Part shown: one piece after another, positions 43,543 to 52,395 of the stretch | How the letters are laid out: every line of letters starts with the position of its first letter | How positions within the stretch are numbered: the first letter of the stretch is position 1 | DNA from: Euzebyella saccharophila | GTDB lineage: Bacteria; Bacteroidota; Bacteroidia; Flavobacteriales; Flavobacteriaceae | Assembly (NCBI RefSeq): GCF_014855495.1 | Contig: NZ_JACYFJ010000007.1 | Coordinates: 62,001 to 126,000, forward strand | Length of the DNA stretch: 64,000 bases | Reading direction: 5' to 3' | Notes under the pieces: model-generated | Database searches by the model: none | Seen by the model: only the letters and a program-made list of their open reading frames with translations | Told to the model about the DNA's origin: nothing | Position numbers and translations under genes: made by a program

Positions 43543-44637
43543 TTATAAATACTTGATGGGATTGGTTTTACTTTCCGATAAACGGACTGCAAAATTAGGA
43601 ATTTTTTTTGTAAGATAGTCAACTAATAAATTTTTTGTAAACTGTTCGGTCTCATAGTGGCCAATATCTGCAATCACCAACTGGTTTTCAGCTTGATAAA
43701 ACTCGTGGTATTTAACATCGGCAGTAATATATACATCTGCCCCGGCAGCCTTGGCGGCATTTATGGCAAAGGCCCCACTACCGCCCAAAACGGCCACTTT
43801 TTTTACCTTTTTACCCCTTAGGGCAGAGTGTCTGACCACTTTGGCATTCATTTGGTCTTTTACAAATTGTAAAAAGGCTTCTTCCTCTTTTGCCGTATCC
43901 AAAGAACCGATCATCCCCATTCCCACATGTTGATTGGTATTTTCCATGATGGAAATATCATAGGCAACTTCCTCATAGGGATGAGCCTCCATGAGTGCGC
44001 TTACTACATTATTTTTTACAATCGATGGAAATACGACACTTACCATGGTTTCCTCCTCGTAATGGGTTTCGCCTATTTTACCAATTGTTGGGTTGGCACC
44101 TTCCTTAGCCTCGTAACTTCCAAGACCATTTACGCTAAAGCTACAATTGTTGTAGTTGCCTATATGTCCCGCACCTGCCTTAAAAAGTGCCTCAAGAATT
44201 TTCTGTGCTTGCGCTTTGGGGACATAGGTGGTCAGTTTTTGTAACGTATTTTTTTTAGGAATCAAGATTTTTGGGTCTCGTATGCCTAATACTTCGCAAA
44301 TTTTGGCATTTACCCCTTGCTGTACATTGTCCAGTGCCGTATGCATGCTATAAATGGCAATATCATTCTTAATTGCTTTTAGGACCACCCTTTCCACATA
44401 ATTGGAACCCGTAATTTTTTTAAGTCCGCTAAAAATAATAGGGTGAAAGCTTACAATCAGATTGCAATTGTTTTCTATGGCTTCATCAACGACCTTTTCC
44501 AAGGTATCCAAGGTTACTAGAACTCTACTAACAGTCATGTTTTTGTCACCCACCAACAGACCTACATTATCAAAATCTTCAGCATTGCCCAAAGGCGCCA
44601 ATTCTTCGAGAATTGAGGTTATTTCTTTTATTGTCAT
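43543..44637 (-). CDS. Nif3-like dinuclear metal-binding protein (DUF34/YbgI)
   Basis: 364 aa, the long form with an inserted PII-like domain between the metal-binding halves. Metal ligands: His in VSFHPIIFSGLKK, Asp in IYSMHTALDNVQQG, and His/Glu in VIADIGHYETEQF. The middle part (TKLTTYVPKAQAQKILEALFKAGAGHIGNY) is the insert domain. The family forms hexameric rings; reported roles include metal insertion and GTP cyclohydrolase-like chemistry and are not settled. It is upstream of the coiled-coil gene, and this Nif3 plus CT398 order is common. Divergent from lpxK. Confidence 0.92.
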   Translation of the reverse strand: MTIKEITSILEELAPLGNAEDFDNVGLLVGDKNMTVSRVLVTLDTLEKVVDEAIENNCNLIVSFHPIIFSGLKKITGSNYVERVVLKAIKNDIAIYSMHTALDNVQQGVNAKICEVLGIRDPKILIPKKNTLQKLTTYVPKAQAQKILEALFKAGAGHIGNYNNCSFSVNGLGSYEAKEGANPTIGKIGETHYEEETMVSVVFPSIVKNNVVSALMEAHPYEEVAYDISIMENTNQHVGMGMIGSLDTAKEEEAFLQFVKDQMNAKVVRHSALRGKKVKKVAVLGGSGAFAINAAKAAGADVYITADVKYHEFYQAENQLVIADIGHYETEQFTKNLLVDYLTKKIPNFAVRLSESKTNPIKYL

Positions 44638-44684
44638 TATTCAATTTCTATCGTCTAAAGATAAAATATTATAATTTCGCCTAA

Positions 44685-45689
44685 ATGCAACTGCTTAGAA
44701 AAATCCTTTTCCCGGTTTCACTTATATATGCCTTGGTGGTATATGTACGCAATTATTTTTATGATAGGGGTTGGCTTTCTTCCAAGAAATTTACCACACC
44801 TACAATTTGTATTGGTAACCTGAGCGTTGGGGGTACCGGAAAAACACCTATGGCCGAGTTTATAATTAAGAGGTTAAGGGAGCAGTATAAAGTAGCGTTG
44901 TTAAGCCGTGGATATAAAAGAAAATCTTCTGGGTTTTTATTGGCGAATGAAAACACTTCTGTTGAAGAAATGGGCGATGAGCCATTTCAGATATATTCCA
45001 AATTCCGGAATATTTCTGTGGCCGTAGACGCTGATAGGCAAAACGGGATAGCGAAGTTACAATCTTTAATTTCTCCCGAAGTCATATTATTGGATGATGC
45101 TTTTCAGCATAGAAAGGTGAGCTGCCACTCTTATATCTTGCTAACTCCTTATGATAATCTGTACGTAAATGACTGGTATTTGCCAACTGGCGATTTAAGG
45201 GATGCAAGGAATCAAGCGCAGAGGGCGCAAGTGATTGTTGTGACCAAATGCCCAAAGAATCTAAGTTTAGAAAAGCGGAAGGCAATTAGGGGCAAATTGA
45301 AACCAAAAGCCAATCAGATTGTTCTATTTTGTTATTTTGAATATGGTACGATGTTGTTGGGCAAAAATGAAATTTCGTTACAAGAGATTAACTTTAAAGA
45401 TATAACGCTGGTTACCGGCATTGCCAACCCTAAACCCTTGGTAAGTTATTTAAAGGGGCGTGGCCTTACTTTTGAGCATCTATGCTTTGCCGACCATCAT
45501 TATTTTTCTGGGGATGAAATAAGGGAATTGAACTCCAAGGAATTTGTCCTTACTACTGAAAAGGATTATGTTAGATTAAAGGATAAGGTAGCCAATCTTT
45601 GGTACATTTCTGTGGAACACAAGTTTTATGAAGAGGATGAAGGTGTGCTCCTAAATGAGATTACAGCGGTTATACAACAGAATTCTTAA
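44685..45689 (+). CDS. lpxK: Tetraacyldisaccharide 4'-kinase
   Basis: 334 aa. It phosphorylates the lipid A precursor at the 4' position at the inner membrane, so the cell makes lipopolysaccharide. An N-terminal hydrophobic segment (ILFPVSLIYALVVYV) anchors it. The P-loop is GNLSVGGTGKTPMAEFIIKRL, with LSRGYKRKSSGFLLA, GDEPFQIY and ILLDDAFQHRKV following. TAATTTCG, a near -7 box, sits about 15 nt upstream of the ATG. The last 20 bp overlap the convergent hybrid kinase gene. Confidence 0.95.
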   Translation: MQLLRKILFPVSLIYALVVYVRNYFYDRGWLSSKKFTTPTICIGNLSVGGTGKTPMAEFIIKRLREQYKVALLSRGYKRKSSGFLLANENTSVEEMGDEPFQIYSKFRNISVAVDADRQNGIAKLQSLISPEVILLDDAFQHRKVSCHSYILLTPYDNLYVNDWYLPTGDLRDARNQAQRAQVIVVTKCPKNLSLEKRKAIRGKLKPKANQIVLFCYFEYGTMLLGKNEISLQEINFKDITLVTGIANPKPLVSYLKGRGLTFEHLCFADHHYFSGDEIRELNSKEFVLTTEKDYVRLKDKVANLWYISVEHKFYEEDEGVLLNEITAVIQQNS

Positions 45690-47913
45690 GATTCTTGTTG
45701 TTAAAAATGTTCTCCCCAATTTTTTGATAAAAAACTTCCGGTTTAAAAGGTTTGGTGATTACATCATTGCAACCAGCGGCATAAAAGCTTTCCAAACTGT
45801 CATCCAAAGAAATTGCTGTCAAAGCCACAATAGGCGTTTTTTGATCAAACTTCCTAATTTCAATAGTGGCTTCTTCCCCTCCAATTCCAGGCATATGAAT
45901 ATCCATTAAAATGGCATCATAGGTATTTTCCTTGGCAAGATCAATGGCTTCCCCACCGTGATTGGCAATATCACTGGTAATTTCTTTTTTGGTAAGCATT
46001 TTTTTAGTGATTACCTGATTGATTTTATTGTCTTCAACGATGAGAATATGAAGTCCTTTAAAATCAAAATCTTCCTCTGTCAATTCAAATGAAACCTCAT
46101 CTACCAAAGCATCCTTGCTCTTCACGTCCAGCTCAAAAAAGAAGCGACTCCCTTTACCTAATTCGCTTTCTAGTTGAATTTTACTGTCAAATAAGCCTAA
46201 TAAACTTTTTACAATGGTTAAACCAAGACCAGAACCACCATATTCACGATTAATTTGGATGGAACCCTGTTCAAAACCTTCAAATATGTTCTCCTGTTGA
46301 TCCTTGGAGATGCCAATGCCGTTGTCTTGTACCTCAAAATACAAACGTACATTTTCCTCGTCCTTACTCAGCATTTTGGCCATTACCTTCACCTCTCCAT
46401 TTTTAGTGAACTTAAGGGCGTTACCCACCAAGTTGATGAAGATTTGCGATAGTTTTATTGGGTCACTAAGTAAATGGGAAGGAATGTTTTCATCATATTC
46501 AAGTATGAGTTTGGTTTTGTTGTTTTGTGCGCTTTGGTGAAGCGAATCTATGGTTTCTTGAAGTACCTTTTTAAGATTGAACTCCACATGGAGCGGCTCC
46601 AGTTTATCGGCATCAATTTTATTTATTTGTAAAATATCATTGATGAAATTAAGTAAATAGTCTCCAGAAAATTTTAAGGCCTTTAGATGTTCTTTTTGGT
46701 TCTCACTCGGATTCTCTTCCAGCAGTAGATGCGTAAGACCGGTTACGGCATATAAAGGAGTTCTCAACTCATGACTTACAGTTGAAAGGAAGTTGGTTTT
46801 AGCTTCCATGGCGGTGACCGCCGCATCTCTGGCTGCCTTGAGTTCTGTGTTTTTTGTTTGTAGAAGGTCGTTGGTCTTTAGTTTTATTTGATTGTTCCTA
46901 AATAAGGAAACTGCTAATAGCGTAATGATAATGAGGAGGGCAGAGGTTAGAATGGCCGCAATATCCGATTGGTTCTTGGATTCGTTTAATTCTTCTATTT
47001 TCTGTTCTTGACGCCTAATTTCGTCACTCATAAAATCAAACTGAATTTTTTCGGCCGTTTTACTCTCCGTTTTCATTTTTGCTATGTTGAACAAAGAGTC
47101 GCGTATATAAAGAAGATTTTTGTTGTTCGCCAGTGATAGATTATATTTACCTAAAGACTCATAAATTCTGCTAAGCATTTCGTTTGCTTCCCAAATCTCT
47201 TGTGAGAAGGCATTCCTTTTAGCTATTTTAAGAGCTTCCTCACCGTTCTTTGCCGCTTCTTCCCATTTGTTGGTCTTAAAATTCAGCTCTGCCAAACCTA
47301 AAAAGGCTCTGGCGGCCAGAAAGTCACTTTCGTAAATATCAGTATTTACAATAAGGGAATTGAAGTTCTTTGCTGCGCTCTCATACTTTTCAAGCTTCAT
47401 ATAAATCTGAGCTTCCGCTAAAAGTATGTTGTTAAAGAAATTACGGTCGTTATTTAGCTGTTTGGCTTCATTTAACAGAAAAATGGCCTGAAAATTTTTA
47501 CCATCGTGAAAGAGCAAAATGGCCTCTATGTATTTTTGCATGGCATCTCCCGAGGGATATTCAATATCCTTTAGAAGTGCTTTGGCCCGATCCCAAAAGA
47601 AATAGGTAGTTTCTTCTTTATAAAGTTTTAAATAAAGTAAGGCATGAGCTTGGTAGCTGTCTATAAGTGCTTTTACGTCTTCCCTTTCTTCTGCAGATTT
47701 GGAAGCTTTTTCAAGTTCTTCTAAGGCAAGATCGGTTTCATTGCGATTACTATACTCCCTCGCCCTTTCAAAATGAATCTTCGGGTCTAACAGTTCTACC
47801 GTATCCTGTTTCTGTGTAATAGCTTCTTGGGCCACGCCCCCGAAAGAAAATAGGAGCAGGGCAAAAAATACTAAAACGTTATAATTGTTTCTATTTATTA
47901 AGTCGAACTTCAA
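45670..47913 (-). CDS. Hybrid sensor histidine kinase with TPR sensor region
   Basis: 747 aa. A signal/hydrophobic N-terminus (VLVFFALLLFSFGGVAQ), then tetratricopeptide-like helices (residues ~45-290), a membrane helix (DIAAILTSALLIIITLLAVSLF), a HisKA domain with FLSTVSHELRTPLYAVTGLTHLLL, ATPase boxes (NLVGNALKFTKNG, DNGIGISKDQQ, GSGLGLTIVKSL) and a C-terminal receiver with Asp in YDAILMDIHMPGIGG. The signal is unknown, and TPR sensors of this kind suit protein-protein input in the periplasm. It overlaps gapA by 4 bp (ATGA type), so it is in an operon behind gapA. Confidence 0.92.
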   Translation of the reverse strand: MKFDLINRNNYNVLVFFALLLFSFGGVAQEAITQKQDTVELLDPKIHFERAREYSNRNETDLALEELEKASKSAEEREDVKALIDSYQAHALLYLKLYKEETTYFFWDRAKALLKDIEYPSGDAMQKYIEAILLFHDGKNFQAIFLLNEAKQLNNDRNFFNNILLAEAQIYMKLEKYESAAKNFNSLIVNTDIYESDFLAARAFLGLAELNFKTNKWEEAAKNGEEALKIAKRNAFSQEIWEANEMLSRIYESLGKYNLSLANNKNLLYIRDSLFNIAKMKTESKTAEKIQFDFMSDEIRRQEQKIEELNESKNQSDIAAILTSALLIIITLLAVSLFRNNQIKLKTNDLLQTKNTELKAARDAAVTAMEAKTNFLSTVSHELRTPLYAVTGLTHLLLEENPSENQKEHLKALKFSGDYLLNFINDILQINKIDADKLEPLHVEFNLKKVLQETIDSLHQSAQNNKTKLILEYDENIPSHLLSDPIKLSQIFINLVGNALKFTKNGEVKVMAKMLSKDEENVRLYFEVQDNGIGISKDQQENIFEGFEQGSIQINREYGGSGLGLTIVKSLLGLFDSKIQLESELGKGSRFFFELDVKSKDALVDEVSFELTEEDFDFKGLHILIVEDNKINQVITKKMLTKKEITSDIANHGGEAIDLAKENTYDAILMDIHMPGIGGEEATIEIRKFDQKTPIVALTAISLDDSLESFYAAGCNDVITKPFKPEVFYQKIGENIFNNKNLKNSVV

Positions 47914-48920
47914 ACGTAATTTTTGCGTCTCAACAACTGAATTAAATCTATAATCCTACTACTATAACCGGTCTCGTTGTCATACCAACCAATTATTTTT
48001 ACCATCTTTCCTATTACAGAGGTCATCTCAGAATCAAACGTACAAGAATGACAACTATTGTTTATGTCAATGGAAACTAATGGGTGTTCGCTATATAAAA
48101 GTATGTTTTTCAATCCACTAAGCGAATTTTTTTTAAAAGATGTATTTACTTCTTCTATGGTAGTTTCCCTTTTTACGTTAAAGGTGATATCTGTTAAAGA
48201 GCCGTTGGGTACGGGTACTCTAATCCCGCATCCTCCTATGACATCTGCCAAATGGGGGAAAATTTTGGTGAGAGCTTTGGCGGCTCCAGTGGTGGTGGGA
48301 ACAATGGATTGACCTGCGGCGCGGGCTCTTCTCAGGTCTTTATGTGGTTGATCATGCAAACTTTGGTCACTGGTATATGAATGTATGGTGGTAATGTAGG
48401 CCTGTTCAATACCGCAAAGCTCATCTATCACTTTGATCATAGGAGCTGCATTGTTCGTTGTACAGGAGGCGTTGGAAATAACAGCATCGCCAGATTCCAG
48501 GATTTCCTCGTTCACCCCCATGACTATCATAGGAATATTTTCATCGGATGGGGGAGCCGATAAAATTACTTTTTTGGCCCCATTTGTAAAATGGGCCTCC
48601 AACTGATCTTTTGTTTTGAACTTACCTGTACTTTCAACTACAATATCCACAGCAAAATCGGACCACATGATATCCTTTGGTTCGGTACAATTAAAAAGGT
48701 GGATTTCCTTTTCGTCTACCAAGATTTTTTTATCCCGGTAAGCTACCTCAGCATTAAAAATACCGTGAATACTGTCAAACTTTAGTAAATGTGATAAGGT
48801 TCTGGCATCTGCAAGATCGTTGATTGCCACGACCTCCAATTCTGGATGTTCATTTAACAACCTGAATAGGGTACGACCAATTCGGCCAAAACCATTAATG
48901 CCTATTTTGGTAGTTTTCAT
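47910..48920 (-). CDS. gapA: Type I glyceraldehyde-3-phosphate dehydrogenase
   Basis: 336 aa. Glycolytic enzyme: KIGINGFGRIGRTLFRLL (NAD-binding GxGxxG), INDLADARTLSHLLKFDSIHG (Asp after Asn favours NAD), catalytic Cys in SNASCTTNNAAPMIKVI, His in IHSYTSDQSLHD, and YDNETGYSSRIIDL at the end. The usual SCTTNCLAP has Asn in place of the second Cys (SCTTNNAAP), as in one of the two common flavobacterial paralogues. The gene is 43 bp downstream of lipA and overlaps the hybrid kinase by 4 bp. Confidence 0.93.
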   Translation of the reverse strand: MKTTKIGINGFGRIGRTLFRLLNEHPELEVVAINDLADARTLSHLLKFDSIHGIFNAEVAYRDKKILVDEKEIHLFNCTEPKDIMWSDFAVDIVVESTGKFKTKDQLEAHFTNGAKKVILSAPPSDENIPMIVMGVNEEILESGDAVISNASCTTNNAAPMIKVIDELCGIEQAYITTIHSYTSDQSLHDQPHKDLRRARAAGQSIVPTTTGAAKALTKIFPHLADVIGGCGIRVPVPNGSLTDITFNVKRETTIEEVNTSFKKNSLSGLKNILLYSEHPLVSIDINNSCHSCTFDSEMTSVIGKMVKIIGWYDNETGYSSRIIDLIQLLRRKNYV

Positions 48921-48963
48921 AAGGTAACTGGAGGGAAAAACTAGGTTTCCGTTTGAGGTAAAG

Positions 48964-49839
48964 TTAGTCGATGTGTTTATGTGCTTTGTAAGACGATCTT
49001 ACCAAGGCACCGCTTTCCACATGTCTAAAGCCCATTTTCAACCCTATTTCCTCATATTTTTTAAATTGTTCTGGGAGTATGAATTCTTTAACGGGCAAAT
49101 GTCTTTTTGAAGGTTGAAGGTACTGACCAATGGTAACTACATCTACCTTGGCATTTCTCAAATCTTCCATGGTCTCAATAACCTCTTCTTCCAATTCCCC
49201 CAAACCAAGCATAATCCCAGATTTGGTCCTGTTTACACCACTTTCGCGAAGATACCTGAGTACTTCTAGGCTGCGCTCGTATTTGGCTTGTATACGCACT
49301 TCCCTGGTAAGCCTTTTTACGGTTTCCATATTGTGCGAGACCACTTCTGGAGCCACCTTTACAATTCTATCCAGATGGGTTTCTATGCCTTGAAAATCGG
49401 GAATTAACGTTTCCAGTGTAGTGGAAGGGTTCATTCTACGGATTGCCTTTACGGTCTCTGCCCAAATGATAGACCCCATGTCCTTTAAATCATCTCTATC
49501 TACCGAAGTGATAACCGCGTGCTTAATACCCATAATTTTAATGGAACGGGCCACCTTCTCCGGTTCTGCCCAATCTACCGTAGTAGGCCTACCGGTCTTA
49601 ACACCGCAAAAACCGCAAGAACGGGTACAAATATTCCCCAAAATCATAAAGGTAGCCGTACCTTCTCCCCAACATTCGCCCATATTGGGACAACTCCCAG
49701 AAGTGCAAATGGTGTGTAAGTCATATTTGTCTACCAAACCTCTAAGCTGCGTGTATTTCTTTCCGGTTGGAAGCTTGACCCTAAGCCATTTCGGTTTCCC
49801 TTTTGGAGGTGCTACACTTGCTACGGTATCTGTACTCAT
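48964..49839 (-). CDS. lipA: Lipoyl synthase
   Basis: 291 aa from ATG 49839. Radical SAM enzyme that inserts two sulfurs into octanoyl groups on 2-oxoacid dehydrogenases. The auxiliary cluster motif is [13 protein letters not shown] (C-x4-C-x5-C) and the radical SAM motif is [13 protein letters not shown] (C-x3-C-x2-C). The C-terminal RSSY is present ([11 protein letters not shown]). TATATTTG at 49865-49858 (minus) predicts the transcript start near 49851, which rules out an in-frame start at 49872 and leaves a ~12-nt leader. Confidence 0.96.
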   Translation of the reverse strand: MSTDTVASVAPPKGKPKWLRVKLPTGKKYTQLRGLVDKYDLHTICTSGSCPNMGECWGEGTATFMILGNICTRSCGFCGVKTGRPTTVDWAEPEKVARSIKIMGIKHAVITSVDRDDLKDMGSIIWAETVKAIRRMNPSTTLETLIPDFQGIETHLDRIVKVAPEVVSHNMETVKRLTREVRIQAKYERSLEVLRYLRESGVNRTKSGIMLGLGELEEEVIETMEDLRNAKVDVVTIGQYLQPSKRHLPVKEFILPEQFKKYEEIGLKMGFRHVESGALVRSSYKAHKHID

Positions 49840-49857
49840 ACGTTCATTTATTTTGTA

Positions 49858-49865
49858 CAAATATA
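49858..49865 (-). promoter_or_regulatory. -7 element of lipA
   Basis: TATATTTG on the minus strand, a perfect TAnnTTTG. No TTG at the right distance, so only the -7 box is claimed. Confidence 0.55.
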
Positions 49866-49968
49866 CGAACAATTAAAGGTTTTCTCGCACTGGAAGAAGC
49901 CAGCTGATAAGAACTGGATTCCGAAAAAGAAGGTTGCTAAATTAGGTGGACAAGGTATTCTTTTTATG

Positions 49969-50523
49969 CTATTTTTTACCCTTGATAACCTGCGCTAAAA
50001 GTTTTTTGGCCCGTAAAATCTTTACTTTAACGTTGTTGATAGGTTCATTGAGTTGTTCCGCAATTTCTGCATAACTCAATTCTTTAAAATACCTAAGGTT
50101 GATTACCTCTTGGTAGTGAGGTTTAAGCTTTTTAATATGGGAAAGTAGGGTGGCTAGATTTTGTTCCGTTATCAGAACATCTTCGGCGGTAGGGGCGTCA
50201 TCCAGCACTTTTTTTACTGACTCTTGGTTTTCACCTGTCTCAAGGCTTTTTTTTCGCTTTCGTATAAGGTCTACATGAATGTTTTTGGAAATGGCTATAA
50301 GCCATGTTTTAAACTCGTATTTACTATCGTAAGTGTGAAGTTTATCAAAAGCTTTGGAGAACGTCTGTATGGTGATGTCCTCGGCATCGTTCTCATTCTC
50401 GGTGCGTTTTAATTGAAAGCCGTAAACACCGTTCCAAAATGTATCAAGTAAATTACTAAAAGCAATTTGGCTTCCTGCTAGCGCCTTTTTGATAGTGGCT
50501 TGTGTGTCATTTGTTTCTGCCAA
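49969..50523 (-). CDS. ECF-type RNA polymerase sigma factor
   Basis: 184 aa. Region 2 includes FSNLLDTFWNGVYGFQLKRTENENDAEDITIQTFSKAFDKLHTYDSKYEFKTWLIAISKNIHVDLIR, and region 4 includes LKPHYQEVINLRYFKELSYAEIAEQLNEPINNVKVKILRAKKLLAQVI, a complete helix-turn-helix. No anti-sigma gene follows; upstream by 24 bp and in the same direction is a small Cys-rich membrane protein. It differs from the sigma factor at 51614. Regulon unknown. Confidence 0.92.
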   Translation of the reverse strand: MAETNDTQATIKKALAGSQIAFSNLLDTFWNGVYGFQLKRTENENDAEDITIQTFSKAFDKLHTYDSKYEFKTWLIAISKNIHVDLIRKRKKSLETGENQESVKKVLDDAPTAEDVLITEQNLATLLSHIKKLKPHYQEVINLRYFKELSYAEIAEQLNEPINNVKVKILRAKKLLAQVIKGKK

Positions 50524-50547
50524 ACGGGAAGCGGTTTATTGGGAAAG

Positions 50548-50766
50548 TTATAGCTGAGTCTGAAGTTCTTGGTTATTGTCTTTGCGGCATTCCTGCTCAT
50601 CTGGCATCTTACCGCACATACCGCATGCTTCGCCTTCCTTGTTCAGGAACGGGCTTTGGCTGGCGCAGGTGCCTGCAAATTTACCGTCTTTCTTGGCCCA
50701 TATTTTAATAGCTATCCCGGCAAAGGCCACTGCCATTAATCCAACGGTCAATAATAGCAACTTCAT
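50548..50766 (-). CDS. Small Cys-rich membrane-anchored protein
   Basis: 72 aa from ATG 50766. It has one N-terminal membrane helix (LLLLTVGLMAVAFAGIAIKIWA) followed by a cysteine-rich tail, KKDGKFAGTCASQSPFLNKEGEACGMCGKMPDEQECRKD, with four cysteines (CASQ, ACGMCG, ECR). I recall this as a conserved small 'membrane or secreted' protein of flavobacteria with no assigned function. The Cys spacing could bind a metal or form disulfides. It is in an operon with the ECF sigma factor 24 bp downstream. A complete promoter at 50782-50809 fixes the start. Confidence 0.85.
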   Translation of the reverse strand: MKLLLLTVGLMAVAFAGIAIKIWAKKDGKFAGTCASQSPFLNKEGEACGMCGKMPDEQECRKDNNQELQTQL

Positions 50767-50781
50767 ATTGTTTCTTTTGTG

Positions 50782-50809
50782 CAAAGATACAAAATAAGCC
50801 CCGAAACAA
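50782..50809 (-). promoter_or_regulatory. Promoter of the Cys-rich protein / ECF sigma operon
   Basis: Minus strand: TTG (50809-50807), 17-nt spacer, TATCTTTG (50789-50782). The predicted start at ~50775 is 9 nt before the ATG at 50766. It overlaps the terminator of the preceding anti-sigma gene. Confidence 0.72.
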
Positions 50810-50824
50810 AAGTTTCGAGGCTTA
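50794..50824 (-). terminator. Terminator after the anti-sigma gene
   Basis: Minus strand: AAGCCTCGAAAC, TTTT, GTTTCGGGGCTTATTTTG: a strong stem with one mismatch followed by T residues. The downstream promoter overlaps it. Confidence 0.75.
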
Positions 50825-50851
50825 GGAAATAAAAGTGTCTATAGTTGATTT

Positions 50852-51610
50852 TTAATAGGCCAGATTGGCAACAATATTTTCTACTGTTGGAGTCTGGTTT
50901 CCGCCTTTTGGTTCAATAGTGATGTAACTAATGGCCTTGTCTGCATAGGGAAGGGCTAAAAGTTTTTCTTGGCTATCTGCCTCATGTATGATTCCTAGGT
51001 TGACCATTTCTCCGTTTACCTCGGCCCACATTTGATAACATTGGTCTTCCGGTAAATTGGGCAATTTACTTACGTTAATGTATGAAAGCCTTTTTACCGG
51101 ATTAATATAGGCAACTGCCTTTAATTCTTTTGCCTTCTTATTTCCTTTGACTGCAACCTTTTTAGTTTGCGGATTTTGGAGCACTATAAATTGGTTTCTA
51201 ACATCTTCCAACTGCTGCCTCATGGTTTCCTCCAGGTCATCTATTTTATTATTTACAATGCTATTCTCTTCCTGTAAACTTTGATTTTGGTCCCAAAAGA
51301 AAAAGCTGGCCCCAAAGGATACTAAAACCGCTACACTGGCGGCAATGGCCAATCTATAATACTTCTTACGGCCTACATGTTCTTTACGAACCCTGTTAAG
51401 GATTTGATCTTTAAGTTCTGCAGGAGCTTTGATAGCGTAAAGTTTAGCGTAGGTTTCTAAATTTTCCTGCAGCTCATTGTAGGCATCCCTAACTTCTGGG
51501 TACATGGATATGTACCGTTCTGTTTGCAAGGTTTCTTCTTGGTTTGCTGTGCCAACGAGGTACTTCTCCAAGATATCCGAGTCTAAAAATTGTTTTATTT
51601 TGTCTTTCAT
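50852..51610 (-). CDS. RskA-like anti-sigma factor
   Basis: 252 aa. The N-terminal cytoplasmic region (IKQFLDSDILEKYLVGTANQEETLQTERYISMYPEVRDAYNEL) lacks the HxxxCxxC zinc motif of ZAS anti-sigmas but has the helical layout of RskA; one membrane helix follows (LAIAASVAVLVSFGASFFFW) and a coiled coil (LQEENSIVNNKIDDLEETM), then an extracytoplasmic beta domain with KLPNLPEDQCYQMWAEVNGEMVNLGII. It would hold the sigma factor encoded 3 bp upstream at 51614 and release it on an envelope signal. The stop precedes the terminator. Confidence 0.9.
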   Translation of the reverse strand: MKDKIKQFLDSDILEKYLVGTANQEETLQTERYISMYPEVRDAYNELQENLETYAKLYAIKAPAELKDQILNRVRKEHVGRKKYYRLAIAASVAVLVSFGASFFFWDQNQSLQEENSIVNNKIDDLEETMRQQLEDVRNQFIVLQNPQTKKVAVKGNKKAKELKAVAYINPVKRLSYINVSKLPNLPEDQCYQMWAEVNGEMVNLGIIHEADSQEKLLALPYADKAISYITIEPKGGNQTPTVENIVANLAY

Positions 51611-51613
51611 GTC

Positions 51614-52180
51614 TTAAGGTATCAGGTTCATTGATAAAACCAAAATAAGTGTTGGGCCATATATCTTTCTTAATTCCCTTAGGCCTATTTTTAAACGTGA
51701 TTTAATGGTTCCTAACGGAATATCCAGTTCATCACTGGCCTCTTGTTGCGTCATTCCTTGAAAAAACAAGGCATCTAGCACAATCTGGTATTTTGGTTCT
51801 ATCTTGTCAAGATTCTCACGTACGTCCATAAACTCCGGTCTGGTGCTATTGACGCCTAAATTATATACGTCTGAAACATCAATTTGGATTTCCTTATCGC
51901 TTTTTGTATTCACGCTACGTAACTTGTCTATGGCCGTATTTCGTGTAATCCTAAAAAGCCATGTAAAAAGTTTTGCCTTTGATGCATCATAGGAATCTGA
52001 CTTTTTCCAAATCTTAACGAAGCTTTCCTGCAATACATCTTGCGCTAATTCTTCGTTTCTAACTACCTTATTTGCAACACCTAACAGTGTATCTCCATAA
52101 TGTTCGTACAGAAGGGAAATGGCTTTTTCATTGCGTTCTTGAAGCAATTCAACTATGTGTTTTTCAAGTAAGGTGCTCAT
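51614..52180 (-). CDS. ECF-type sigma factor paired with the anti-sigma factor
   Basis: 188 aa. Region 2 (ISLLYEHYGDTLLGVANKVVRNEELAQDVLQESFVKIWKKSDSYDASKAKLFTWLFRITRNTAIDKLR) and region 4 (IVLDALFFQGMTQQEASDELDIPLGTIKSRLKIGLRELRKIY) are complete. It ends 3 bp before the anti-sigma gene start, so the pair is translated from one mRNA. Such SigK/RskA-type systems report envelope stress; the regulon is not known. The upstream 207 bp contain AT-rich sequence and two hairpins. Confidence 0.93.
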   Translation of the reverse strand: MSTLLEKHIVELLQERNEKAISLLYEHYGDTLLGVANKVVRNEELAQDVLQESFVKIWKKSDSYDASKAKLFTWLFRITRNTAIDKLRSVNTKSDKEIQIDVSDVYNLGVNSTRPEFMDVRENLDKIEPKYQIVLDALFFQGMTQQEASDELDIPLGTIKSRLKIGLRELRKIYGPTLILVLSMNLIP

Positions 52181-52309
52181 AAATTTTGGAAGGTCTCAAA
52201 AAAAAATTTGATTATCGGCATCCAATGTGGTAGTTTAGCCCGTATATGTTAAAACGCTAAAATATAAAATTGATTTTTATATAAGTGTTTTGCAAAAATT
52301 TTAATGAAT

Positions 52310-52395
52310 AAATGTGCACTTGGTAACTGCACATTTAATTTTTGGTTAGTTTGGTTTGGTATAACCCCTGGAGATTTTCTTCAGGGGTTATTTTA
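52310..52395. terminator. Two hairpins downstream of murB
   Basis: First hairpin: AAATGTGCA (52310-52318) / TGCACATTT (52328-52336), perfect 9-bp stem. Second: ATAACCCCTG (52361-52370) / CAGGGGTTAT (52382-52391), which overlaps the murB stop codon. Read in the murB direction the second hairpin has no long T-run, so it may work with the first or stop plus-strand transcripts. Confidence 0.5.
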
